Positions 55,217-63,771 of a DNA stretch of 64,000 bases are shown one piece after another. This DNA is from Solirubrobacteraceae bacterium (GTDB lineage: Bacteria > Actinomycetota > Thermoleophilia > Solirubrobacterales > Solirubrobacteraceae). The notes under the pieces were generated by a model. It was not told the origin of the DNA. It saw nothing but the letters and a program-made list of their open reading frames with translations, and searched no databases. The position numbers and the translations under genes were made by a program. Numbering within the stretch: the stretch's first letter is position 1; the number at the start of each line of letters is the position of its first letter. Location of the stretch: contig JANJTP010000028.1 of NCBI GenBank assembly GCA_024711025.1, forward strand, positions 1 through 64,000, in the 5' to 3' direction.

Positions 55217-55377
55217 AGGGGCGAACGTACCCCGCGCGCGCGGGCGGCGCCTCCTACCTGAGGAGGACCTCGGATCGTCGCCGGGCACGAGCCCTGATCG
55301 GGCTCGCCGACGACGACGCCGCGGGCCGGCGCTCATAGCGTCGCGGCATGGATAAAGGCGCACTCGTGGGAGGGGCC

Positions 55378-57591
55378 ATGCAGAGCAAGTGGAACATCGC
55401 CGCTCGGGCCGGGCGCTGGAGCGCCCGGCACCGTAGGACGGCCATCGTCGGATGGCTCGTCTTCGTCGTCGTCGCCTTCGCCGGCGGCAGCCTGATCGGC
55501 ACGAACCGACTGAACGACGGGCAGACGTCGCGGATCGGCGAGTCGGGGCGCGCGGACGCCGTGCTGCGCGACGCGTTCGAGCGCAACTACGCCGAGCAGG
55601 TGCTCGTCCAGGCCCGCGCGGGCGCGACCGCGGCAGACGTCCGCCGAGGCGTAGCCGACGTCATCCGGCGCATCAGGGCTACAGGCGATGCGGCGGCCAT
55701 CCGCTCACCGCTCGATGCCGCTGGCGCCGGCCAGCTCTCAGCCGACGGGCGCTCGGCGATCGTGGCATTCGAGGTAAAGGGCACGGCCGGCGACGGCAAG
55801 GGCGAGCGGATCGACAGGGTCGACCCGCTGCTCGCCGCGACCGCCGCAGCCGGCCGCGCGAACCCCTCGCTGCGCATCGAGCAGTTCGGCGACGCGAGCG
55901 TCCAGACGGCGATCGAGAAGTCGATCGCGGCCGACTTCGCCAAGGCGCAGAGACTGTCGCTCCCGATCACGCTCGCGATCCTGATCGTCGCGTTCGGCGC
56001 GCTCGCCGCCGCGGGCATCCCGGTGCTGCTGGCGCTGTCGGCGGTGATGGCGACCGTCGGCCTGGTCGCGATCCCCAGCAAGATCGCTCCGGTCGACCCC
56101 GCCATCTCCGAGGTGATCCTGCTGGTCGGGATGGCCGTCGGCGTCGACTACGCGCTGTTCTACCTGCGCCGCGAGCGCGAGGAGCGAGCCGCGGGCAGGG
56201 ACGCCCAGGCCGCGCTGGAGGCGGCGGCCGCGACGTCGGGCCGCTCGGTCCTCGTCTCGGGGCTGACCGTCATGACGGCGATGGCCGGGATGTACCTCAC
56301 GCGTGAGAGCACGTTCGAGTCGTTCGCCACGGGCGGGATCATCGTCGTCGCGATCGCCGTGCTCGGCTCGCTGACCGTGCTGCCCGCGATCCTCTCCAAG
56401 CTGGGCGACAAGGTCATGAAGGGCCGCGTGCCGATCATCGCCCGCCGGCGGGAGCAGGGCGGCGAGTCGCGCATCTGGTCCGCCGTGCTGGAACCGGTGC
56501 TGCGCCATCCCGCGATCGCGGCCGCGGCCGCCGCCGCCGTGCTCGTCGCCCTGTCGATTCCCGCGCTCGGGATGAAGACGGGCAGCTCGGGCATCGACGG
56601 TCTGCCGCAGAGCCTCGCGGTGACGAAGGCGCTGAAGCGCGCGCAGGCGGTGTTCCCGGGCAACGGGGTGCCGGCGCAGGTCGTGGTGCAGGCCCCACGG
56701 ATCGCGGACCCGGAGGTCCGGGGCGCGATCGGCCGGCTCGAGCGCAACGCGCGCGACAGCGGCCTCTTCGGCGAGCCGGCGCAGGTGGACGTCAACCCCG
56801 CCGGGACGGTGGCGGTTGTGTCGCTGCCGATCGCCGCCGGCGACGGGACCGACGACGCGTCGAACGCGGCGCTCACGACGCTGCGCGACCGGCTCGTGCC
56901 GCAGGCGCTCGGCAAGGTCGCCGGCGTGACGGCGAACGTGTCGGGGATGACGGCCCGGTCGAAGGACTTCAACGACCACATGCGCGCCCACGCTCCGCTG
57001 GTGGTCGCGTTCGTGCTGGCCGTCGCCTTCGTGCTGCTGCTCGTCACGTTCCGCTCGATCGTCATCCCGCTGAAGGCGATCGTCCTGAACATGCTGTCGG
57101 TCGGCGCCGCCTACGGCGTGCTCGTGCTCGTCTTCCAGCAGGGCCGGCTGGAGTCGCTGCTCGGCTTCGAGTCGACCGGCGTCGTCGAGCCGTGGCTGCC
57201 GCTCTTCCTGTTCGTGGTCCTCTTCGGAATCTCGATGGACTACCAGGTGTTCATCCTCAGCCGCATCCGTGAAGCGTTCGATCGCGGGATGAGGACGCAG
57301 GACGCGGTCGCGCACGGCATCCGCTCGACGGCGGGCGTCGTGACGAGCGCCGCGATCGTCATGGTCGCCGTGTTCGGCATCTTCGCCTCGCTCGGGATCC
57401 TGATGCTCAAGGAGATGGGGGTCGGCCTGGCGGTCGCCATCCTCGTCGACGCGACGATCGTCCGCGCGGTGCTGCTGCCGGCCACGATGAAGCTGCTCGG
57501 CGATTGGAACTGGTACCTGCCGAGGCGCCTGGCGTGGCTGCCGAAGGGCAGGCGCGACCACGAGACGGCGAGCGACCCGGTGCGGGCGTAG
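55378..57591 (+). CDS. MMPL/RND family transporter
   Basis: MQSKWNIAARAGRWSARHRRTAIVGWLVFVVVAFAGGSLIGTNRLNDGQTSRIGESGRADAVLRDAF...GMAVGVDYALFYLRREREERAAG...LFGISMDYQVFILSRIREAFDRG. Confidence 0.95.
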   Translation: MQSKWNIAARAGRWSARHRRTAIVGWLVFVVVAFAGGSLIGTNRLNDGQTSRIGESGRADAVLRDAFERNYAEQVLVQARAGATAADVRRGVADVIRRIRATGDAAAIRSPLDAAGAGQLSADGRSAIVAFEVKGTAGDGKGERIDRVDPLLAATAAAGRANPSLRIEQFGDASVQTAIEKSIAADFAKAQRLSLPITLAILIVAFGALAAAGIPVLLALSAVMATVGLVAIPSKIAPVDPAISEVILLVGMAVGVDYALFYLRREREERAAGRDAQAALEAAAATSGRSVLVSGLTVMTAMAGMYLTRESTFESFATGGIIVVAIAVLGSLTVLPAILSKLGDKVMKGRVPIIARRREQGGESRIWSAVLEPVLRHPAIAAAAAAAVLVALSIPALGMKTGSSGIDGLPQSLAVTKALKRAQAVFPGNGVPAQVVVQAPRIADPEVRGAIGRLERNARDSGLFGEPAQVDVNPAGTVAVVSLPIAAGDGTDDASNAALTTLRDRLVPQALGKVAGVTANVSGMTARSKDFNDHMRAHAPLVVAFVLAVAFVLLLVTFRSIVIPLKAIVLNMLSVGAAYGVLVLVFQQGRLESLLGFESTGVVEPWLPLFLFVVLFGISMDYQVFILSRIREAFDRGMRTQDAVAHGIRSTAGVVTSAAIVMVAVFGIFASLGILMLKEMGVGLAVAILVDATIVRAVLLPATMKLLGDWNWYLPRRLAWLPKGRRDHETASDPVRA

Positions 57592-57614
57592 GCGCACCGG
57601 GTCGGCGGGGTACT

Positions 57615-57644
57615 CCGGAGGGCCCGCCCGGGCGGGCCCTCCGG
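57615..57644. terminator. 30-bp perfect palindrome after MMPL gene
   Basis: CCGGAGGGCCCGCCCGGGCGGGCCCTCCGG; 15-bp arms, 23 bp after the MMPL stop. Confidence 0.7.
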
Positions 57645-57771
57645 CTCGGCCGGCGCCGGCCGGTCTACCGGGGCCCCGCGATCGCGGCGGGGTACCGGTA
57701 CGCCACAGGTGATGAAGGATCTCCCGCGACGTGCGACGATGGTCTTCCACCCGCCGGCGAGAGGAGCGACC

Positions 57772-58551
57772 ATGCCCGAGTACGCGCCCGGAACCCCCTC
57801 CTGGGTCGAGCTGTCAAGCCCCGACGCGGACGCGTCGGCGGCCTTCTACCGCGAGCTCATGGGCTGGCGCGCGACGGAGCCGGGACCGGTCGAGGAGACC
57901 GGCGGCTACCGGATGTTCCAGCAGGACGGCAAGAGCGTCGGCGGCCTGATGGGCCACATGCAGGAGGGCCAGCCGACCGCGTGGTCGACGTACATCAGCG
58001 TCGCCGACGCCGACGAGACCGCGGCGAAGGTGAGGGAGGCCGGCGGCGGCGTCGTGGTCGAGCCGATGGACGTGATGGACATCGGCCGGATGGCGTTCTT
58101 CTCCGACCCCACCGGCGCGGTGTTCGGCATCTGGCAGCCGAAGACGTTCGCCGGGGCCGACCTCGTGAACGAGCCGGGCTCGCTCTGCTGGAACGAGGTG
58201 CTCACCCGCGACGCGGAGGCCGACAAGGCCTTCTACCCGGCCGTCTTCGGCTGGACCGCGGGTCGCCCGACGTTCGAGGGCGCGCCGGAGAGCTACACGG
58301 TCTGGGAGCTCGGGGGCAGGCAGGTCGGCGGGATGATGCAGATGACCGACGAGTACTTCCCGCCCGACATCCCGCCGCACTGGGGCGTCTGCTTCGCGGT
58401 CGCCGACTGCGACGCGACCGTCGCCCGGGCCCGCGAGCTCGGCGCGACGATCACGATGGAGTCGATGGAAATGCCGATCGGCCGGTTCGCCGGCCTGATC
58501 GATCCGCAGGGAGCCTCGTTCACGGTGATGCAGCCGGCCCCGTCCGGGTGA
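57772..58551 (+). CDS. VOC family protein (two glyoxalase domains)
   Basis: MPEYAPGTPSWVELSSPDADASAAFYRELMGWRATEPGP...GMMQMTDEYFPPDIPPHWGVCFAVADCDATVARARELGATI; SD GAGGAG. Confidence 0.94.
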   Translation: MPEYAPGTPSWVELSSPDADASAAFYRELMGWRATEPGPVEETGGYRMFQQDGKSVGGLMGHMQEGQPTAWSTYISVADADETAAKVREAGGGVVVEPMDVMDIGRMAFFSDPTGAVFGIWQPKTFAGADLVNEPGSLCWNEVLTRDAEADKAFYPAVFGWTAGRPTFEGAPESYTVWELGGRQVGGMMQMTDEYFPPDIPPHWGVCFAVADCDATVARARELGATITMESMEMPIGRFAGLIDPQGASFTVMQPAPSG

Positions 58552-58648
58552 CCGCCCGCCGTGCCACCCGTGTCACCGATGAGACCGTAGCCCTCGAGTC
58601 CCCCTACCTCCCGGCGGGCCGGGTCGACCTCGCGGCGGCTCCCTGAGA

Positions 58649-59056
58649 TCAGTGGGCTGCGAGTGCCTTCGCCTTGATCGCGTCGAACTCGGCCTGGGTG
58701 ATGGCCCCCTTGTCGAGCAGCTGCCGGCCCTTCTCGATCTCGCTCGCGGGGCCCCCGCCCTCGCGCGCGGCGACCGCCTTGACGTGCTCGTCGAACTGCC
58801 GCTGCTGCGCCTGCGCCGTCTCCATGTTGCGCTGGGCCATCCCGTCGTGCTGGGCGATCAGATACGTCAGCACGCCGATGAACGGCAGGACGATCATGAA
58901 GACGCACCATGCCGCCTTGGACCATCCGCCGATGTCGCGCCGGCGGAAGACGTCGGTGAGGATGATGACGATCATCCAGATGTAGACGATCCAGGCGAAG
59001 AAGATGATCATCGTCCAGAGGACGTCGAGGAACGGGTAGTCGGCTGCGATCACCAT
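58649..59056 (-). CDS. PLDc_N + SHOCT domain membrane protein
   Basis: MVIAADYPFLDVLWTMIIFFAWIVYIWMIVIILTDVFRRRDIGGWSKAAWCVFMIVLPFIGVLTYLI...EIEKGRQLLDKGAITQAEFDAIKAKALA. Confidence 0.93.
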   Translation of the reverse strand: MVIAADYPFLDVLWTMIIFFAWIVYIWMIVIILTDVFRRRDIGGWSKAAWCVFMIVLPFIGVLTYLIAQHDGMAQRNMETAQAQQRQFDEHVKAVAAREGGGPASEIEKGRQLLDKGAITQAEFDAIKAKALAAH

Positions 59057-59227
59057 CGCTGCTGCTCCTTGTCTGCCCGTCCGCGACCGGACTCCGAGAG
59101 CTCCGGTGAACGGGCCTTGAGTGGCCTGACGACGGATCGACGGTGCCCGAGGCGTCGCTGAACGTGAAGGTCACGGTCCCCCGTCGACGACATGGGCGGA
59201 CCGTATGCCTCGATCCGGCCGCGCGAA

Positions 59228-59244
59228 TCATCCGTTCGGGATGA
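59228..59244. promoter_or_regulatory. shared operator site B: TCATCCGTTCGGGATGA
   Basis: Perfect 6-5-6 inverted repeat in the divergent SHOCT/radical-SAM intergenic region. Confidence 0.65.
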
Positions 59245-59292
59245 ATTGAGCGACCCGAGCACGTCCGCTCGCGCGTGGGCCCGCACGTCTCT

Positions 59293-59309
59293 TCGCCCGA
59301 ATGGGGTGA
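59293..59309. promoter_or_regulatory. shared operator site D: TCGCCCGAATGGGGTGA
   Basis: 6-5-6 inverted repeat with one mismatch, 38 bp upstream of the radical SAM start and 65 bp from site B. Confidence 0.55.
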
Positions 59310-59347
59310 TGTGCCGGCGCCGTCCCGGCGCCTACCGTCGGCGGGCC

Positions 59348-60700
59348 ATGACCGCCGGGCCGCCACTCGCTGCGCCGAGCATCCCCGGCGCGCCCGCCGC
59401 GTTCCACATGCTGGCCAAGCCGACCGGCGCGGTCTGCAACCTGGACTGCGCGTACTGCTTCTTCCTCTCGAAGGAGATGCTGTATCCCGGCAGCCGGTTT
59501 CGGATGGCCGACGAGATGCTGGAGACCTACGTGCGCCAGCTCGTCGAGGCCCATGCACGGGCGCCGGTGGTCGAGGTCGCCTGGCAGGGCGGTGAGCCGA
59601 CGCTGATGGGCCTGCCGTTCTTCCGCCGTGCGGTCGAGCTCGTCGACCGGTACCGCCGTCCGGACCAGGGCGCCGTTTACACGATCCAGACGAACGGCAC
59701 GAAGCTCGACGCCGAGTGGGCGGCGTTCTTCCGCGAGCACGACGTGCTCGTCGGGATCTCGATCGACGGCCCGCGCGAGATCCACGACGCCTTCCGGGTG
59801 ACCAAGGGCGGCCGCGGCAGCTTCGACCAGGTGATGCGCGGGCTCGGGCACCTGCGCGACGGCGACGTCGCCTACAACGTGCTGACCACCGTCCACGCCG
59901 CCAACGAGCGGCGCGGACGCGAGGTCTACCGCTTCCTGCGCGACGACTGCGGCGCACGCTTCCTGCAGCTCATCCCCATCGTCGAGCGCGTGAGCGACGC
60001 CGCGGATCCCCAGGCGCCGCGATCGTCATGGCGCGAGCGCCCCCTGTACGTACAGGAGGGCGACGGCGTCACGGCGCGGTCGGCCACCGCCGACGGCTAC
60101 GGCCGCTTCCTCGTCGACGTCTTCGAGGACTGGGTGCGCCGGGACGTCGCCGAGGTCTACGTCCAGATCTTCGACGCGACGCTGGCCAACTGGGTGGGCG
60201 AGCTGCCGAGCATGTGCGTGCACTGCGAGACCTGCGGCCTGGCGCTCGCGCTCGAGCACACCGGCGACGTCTACTCGTGCGACCACTTCGTCGAGCCTCG
60301 CCACCTGCTCGGCAACATCGCCGAGCGGCACATGCTCGAGCTCGTGTCCTCCGAGCGCCAGCGCGCGTTCGGCCGCGCGAAGGTCGACACGCTGCCGCGC
60401 TACTGCCGGGACTGCGACGTGCGCTTCGCCTGTCACGGCGGCTGCCCCAAGGATCGCTTCACCACGACGCCCGACGGGGAGCCCGGCCTCAACTACCTTT
60501 GCGCCGGCTACAAGCGCTTCTTCGGCCATGTCGCCGAGCCGATGCGGGAGATGGCGCAGCTGCTCGCCCGTGGGCGCGCTCCGGCCGAGATCATGCGCCG
60601 GTACGCCGCCGCGGACGCGCGTCGCGGCCGCAACGCGCCGTGCACCTGCGCGAGCGGGCGCAAGTGGAAGAGCTGTCACGGAGCCGAGCCGGCCCTATAG
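59348..60700 (+). CDS. radical SAM/SPASM anaerobic sulfatase-maturase-like enzyme with C-terminal SEC-C motif
   Basis: FHMLAKPTGAVCNLDCAYCFFLSKEMLYP (CxxxCxxC)...QGGEPTLMG...QTNGTKLD...CVHCETCGLALALEHTGDVYSCDHFVEP...CRDCDVRFACHGGCPKDRF; C-term GRNAPCTCASGRKWKSCHG. Confidence 0.93.
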   Translation: MTAGPPLAAPSIPGAPAAFHMLAKPTGAVCNLDCAYCFFLSKEMLYPGSRFRMADEMLETYVRQLVEAHARAPVVEVAWQGGEPTLMGLPFFRRAVELVDRYRRPDQGAVYTIQTNGTKLDAEWAAFFREHDVLVGISIDGPREIHDAFRVTKGGRGSFDQVMRGLGHLRDGDVAYNVLTTVHAANERRGREVYRFLRDDCGARFLQLIPIVERVSDAADPQAPRSSWRERPLYVQEGDGVTARSATADGYGRFLVDVFEDWVRRDVAEVYVQIFDATLANWVGELPSMCVHCETCGLALALEHTGDVYSCDHFVEPRHLLGNIAERHMLELVSSERQRAFGRAKVDTLPRYCRDCDVRFACHGGCPKDRFTTTPDGEPGLNYLCAGYKRFFGHVAEPMREMAQLLARGRAPAEIMRRYAAADARRGRNAPCTCASGRKWKSCHGAEPAL

Positions 60701-60757
60701 CGCCCCGCTCACGCGCCCGGAGCCGAGCCGGCCCTATAGCGCGCTGCTTACGCACCC
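60680..60757. repeat. 39-bp tandem direct repeat (2 copies) covering the convergent gene ends
   Basis: GGAGCCGAGCCGGCCCTATAGCGC... at 60680 and 60719; includes the radical SAM stop codon and the stop of the convergent gene. Confidence 0.8.
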
Positions 60758-61242
60758 GGAGCCGCGGAGCCGACGGCGGCTCGCAGCCGCGGGCCGGTCT
60801 GCGCGAGCATGCGGGCGTCGACCGGCTCGCCGACGATCGGCCGTCCGCCGCAGCGCGCGACCGCGTCCTCGAGAGCCGTCGCGGCGGTGCCCGTGTAGAG
60901 GATCGCGAAGATCGCGGCGCCGGCCTCGAGCGTCGCCGCGATCGCCTCGATCACCGGCCGCGGGACACCACCCGGGTGCTCGGCGAGCGTGCGCTCGGTG
61001 AGCGCTCGGCGCCTGCCGGGGTCGAGGCGGAAGTCCAGCAGGGACGCGAACGTGGCGTCCGCGCCGCCGGCGCGCAGGTCGATGGCGTCCATGCCGCCGG
61101 CGTCGTCGCGCATCACGAAGAGGGCATCGAGCAGCTTGGTGTCGCGACCGAGCTGCGTGCGCTCGATCGCGGCGAGCAGGCCGCCCTCGAACACGGCGCC
61201 GGGCTCGAAGCGATAGACGCCGAGATGGGCGAGCTCGCTCAC
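60748..61242 (-). CDS. hypothetical protein, possibly DUF1269/DUF6325-like, translationally coupled to sulfatase
   Basis: MSELAHLGVYRFEPGAVFEGGLLAAIERTQLGRDTKLLDALFVMRDDAGGMDAIDLRAGGADATFASLLDFRLDPGRR; 4-bp overlap with the upstream sulfatase stop. Family assignment tentative. Confidence 0.75.
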   Translation of the reverse strand: MSELAHLGVYRFEPGAVFEGGLLAAIERTQLGRDTKLLDALFVMRDDAGGMDAIDLRAGGADATFASLLDFRLDPGRRRALTERTLAEHPGGVPRPVIEAIAATLEAGAAIFAILYTGTAATALEDAVARCGGRPIVGEPVDARMLAQTGPRLRAAVGSAAPGA

Positions 61243-63587
61243 TGGCGCGCCATGTGGAGCTTGAGCTCCGCCTCCGGATCGCTGATCAGCTCGCCGCTGA
61301 CGTCGACCGTCACCTTGTGCACGGTCCCGCTGAAGCGGAACGGCGTCTCATAGTCGGTCGTGACGGTCGAGCCGGGGTCGGCGCCGCACGTCAGCGTCCC
61401 CGGGTTGATCACGAACGGCGTCGTGTACGGGACCTCGGTATCGCCGACGAGCCGGCCGTCGACGTAGAGCTGGAAGCGCCCCGGCGCCCCGTGGCCGTTC
61501 GCGGGATCCGGGGGCCCGGTCGGCTCGAACTCGTAGCGCAGCTCGTGCTCACCGGCGGTGACCTCCTCGTCCGAGGAGACCCGCATCAGCTCGCGGCCGA
61601 CCCAGTTGTGCACGTAGTGCAGGCGCCTGTCCTGGACGAAGAACGAGTAGCCGCCGGCCGCCGTGCCCTGGGCGAGCAGGACGCCCTCCGCGCCGTCCCG
61701 GATCTCGACGGACGCAGTGATGCTGTGCGGGCGGTTCAGGACCCGCGGCGCCGCGAAGAACGGAACCGACTGAGTGCCGGGGAAGTACGTCGCCGACTCC
61801 CGCGGCGCGGAGACCTGCGGCTTCTCGCCGGCGAAGCGCGCGAGGCCGCTGCCGTCGACCGGCATCACGTCGTACCTGCCGGCCTCCACGTACCAGGTGC
61901 CGATCAGCGCGATCAGCCGGTCGCGGTGCTCGGCGGACACGTCGTGGCACTCGGCGAAGTCCTCCGCCACGTGGTACAGCTCCCAGCCCTGCGCGTCGAG
62001 CCGCGTCAGCGTCTCCGCGGAGATCGGCTCGCCGAAGCCCTTTCCGGCCTCGGCGAACGACGGCCCCGGCCACGGGCACACCGCCCGCCAGCCGTCGTGG
62101 TAGATCGACCGGTGGCCCATCATCTCGAAGTACTGCGTCGTGCGCCTGCCGGCGGCCGCCGGGGCGTCGAAGGTGTGCGCGAAGCTCACCCCGTGCAGCG
62201 GCGACTGCGGGACGCCGCGAATCGTCGCCGGCGGCTCGATGCCGAGCGCGTCCAGCACGGTCGGGACCATGTCGATGATGTGCGCGTACTGCTCGCGCAC
62301 CTCACCGGTCGCCGGGACGCGCTTCGGCCAGCTGACGATGAACGGGTCCGACGTCCCGCCGCGGTATGTCTCACGCTTCCAGCGGCGAAACGGCGTGTTG
62401 CCGGCCCAGGTCCAGCCCCAGGGGTAGTGGTTGAAGTGCTTCGGGCCGCCGATCTCGTCGATCGCGGCGAGGCTGTCCTCGAACGCCTCGGGCGCGTTGT
62501 TGAAGAACTGCGCCTCGTTCGTCGTGCCCGAGGGGCCGCCCTCGGCGCTCGCGCCGTTGTCGGAGATCGCCATGATCAGCGTGTTCTCGAGCTCGCCGAT
62601 GCCTTCGAGGAAGTCGAGCAGCCGGCCGATGTGATGGTCGGTGTGGCTCAGGAAGCCGGCGAAGACCTCCATCATCCGCGCGTACAGGCGGCGCCGGTCG
62701 TCGCTGAGCGACTCCCACGCCGGCACGTCGGGGTCGTGCCGCGAGAGCTCCGCGTTCCGCGGGACGATGCCGAGCTCCTTCTGCCGCGCGAAGACCCTCT
62801 CCCGGTAGGCGTCCCAGCCGTCGTCGAAGGCGCCCTTGTAGCGGTCGGCCCACGCCTTGGGCACGTGGTGCGGCGCGTGCGTCGCACCGGTGCAGAAGTG
62901 CAGGTAGAACGGCTTGTCGGGATCGACCTGCTTGGCGTCGGCGATGAACTCGATCGCCCTGTCGGCCAGGTCCTCGGTCAGGTGGTAGCCCTCGTCGGGC
63001 GTCTTCGGCGGCTCGACCTGGTGGTTGTCGTAGACGAGGTCGGGATCCCACTGGCTGGTGTCGCCCCCCAGGAACCCGTAGAAGCGCTCGAAGCCGCGAC
63101 CCAGCGGCCAGCGGTCGTACGGGCCGGCCGCCGTCTCCTGGCTGCTGGGGATCAGATGCCACTTGCCCACCATGTAGGTGCTGTAGCCGTGCTCCCGCAG
63201 CATCTCGGACAGGAAGCCGTTCTCGAACGGGACCAGGCCGTTGTAGCCCGGGTAGCCGGTCGCCGCCTCCGTGATGCAGGCCATCGCGTTGCTGTGATGG
63301 TTGCGGCCGGTGATGACGCACGACCGGCTCGGCGAGCACAGCGCCGTCGTGTGCATGTTCCGATAGCGCAGCCCGCGCTCGGCCAGCCGGTCCAGGTTGG
63401 GCGTCGCGATCGGACTGCCGAAGCACCCGAGCTGACCGAAGCCCGTGTCGTCCAGCACGATGAACAGCACGTTGGGAGTGCCCTTCGGCGCGCGCACCGG
63501 GGCCGGCCAGGCGGGGGTCGACTCGTCGGCCGTCCTCCCGATGACGCCGGGGAAGGCCGTGCCTGAGGGGTACTCGTCGAGCGGCAT
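61239..63587 (-). CDS. arylsulfatase (Cys-type formylglycine sulfatase), second paralog
   Basis: MPLDEYPSGTAFPGVIGRTADESTPAWPAPVRAPKGTPNVLFIVLDDTGFGQLGCFGSPIATPNLDRLAERGLRYRNMHTTALCSPSRSCVITGRNHHSN. Confidence 0.95.
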   Translation of the reverse strand: MPLDEYPSGTAFPGVIGRTADESTPAWPAPVRAPKGTPNVLFIVLDDTGFGQLGCFGSPIATPNLDRLAERGLRYRNMHTTALCSPSRSCVITGRNHHSNAMACITEAATGYPGYNGLVPFENGFLSEMLREHGYSTYMVGKWHLIPSSQETAAGPYDRWPLGRGFERFYGFLGGDTSQWDPDLVYDNHQVEPPKTPDEGYHLTEDLADRAIEFIADAKQVDPDKPFYLHFCTGATHAPHHVPKAWADRYKGAFDDGWDAYRERVFARQKELGIVPRNAELSRHDPDVPAWESLSDDRRRLYARMMEVFAGFLSHTDHHIGRLLDFLEGIGELENTLIMAISDNGASAEGGPSGTTNEAQFFNNAPEAFEDSLAAIDEIGGPKHFNHYPWGWTWAGNTPFRRWKRETYRGGTSDPFIVSWPKRVPATGEVREQYAHIIDMVPTVLDALGIEPPATIRGVPQSPLHGVSFAHTFDAPAAAGRRTTQYFEMMGHRSIYHDGWRAVCPWPGPSFAEAGKGFGEPISAETLTRLDAQGWELYHVAEDFAECHDVSAEHRDRLIALIGTWYVEAGRYDVMPVDGSGLARFAGEKPQVSAPRESATYFPGTQSVPFFAAPRVLNRPHSITASVEIRDGAEGVLLAQGTAAGGYSFFVQDRRLHYVHNWVGRELMRVSSDEEVTAGEHELRYEFEPTGPPDPANGHGAPGRFQLYVDGRLVGDTEVPYTTPFVINPGTLTCGADPGSTVTTDYETPFRFSGTVHKVTVDVSGELISDPEAELKLHMARQ

Positions 63588-63653
63588 CGCGGCGGACGCT
63601 CCTGGTTCTCGGGATCGGAGCGGTGATCGTCCCGTCGCCGAGCCGCCGGCGAA

Positions 63654-63670
63654 TCACCCGAAAGGTGTGA
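63654..63670. promoter_or_regulatory. shared operator site C: TCACCCGAAAGGTGTGA
   Basis: 6-5-6 inverted repeat with one mismatch between the divergent sulfatase 2 (start 63587) and DUF1269-like gene (start 63772). Confidence 0.6.
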
Positions 63671-63771
63671 TTGGCCGCGGGGGCGCCGCGGTACGGTCGC
63701 CCTGTCCCTCGGTGGTGCGGTCGAGGCCGCCGTGTGGGTCGACCAGGTTCCCCGACCGGAAGCGAGGCGAC

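Noticed and set aside
57615-57644. Palindrome as an IS-element end
   Set aside because: No transposase or target-site duplication nearby; position after a gene stop fits a terminator.
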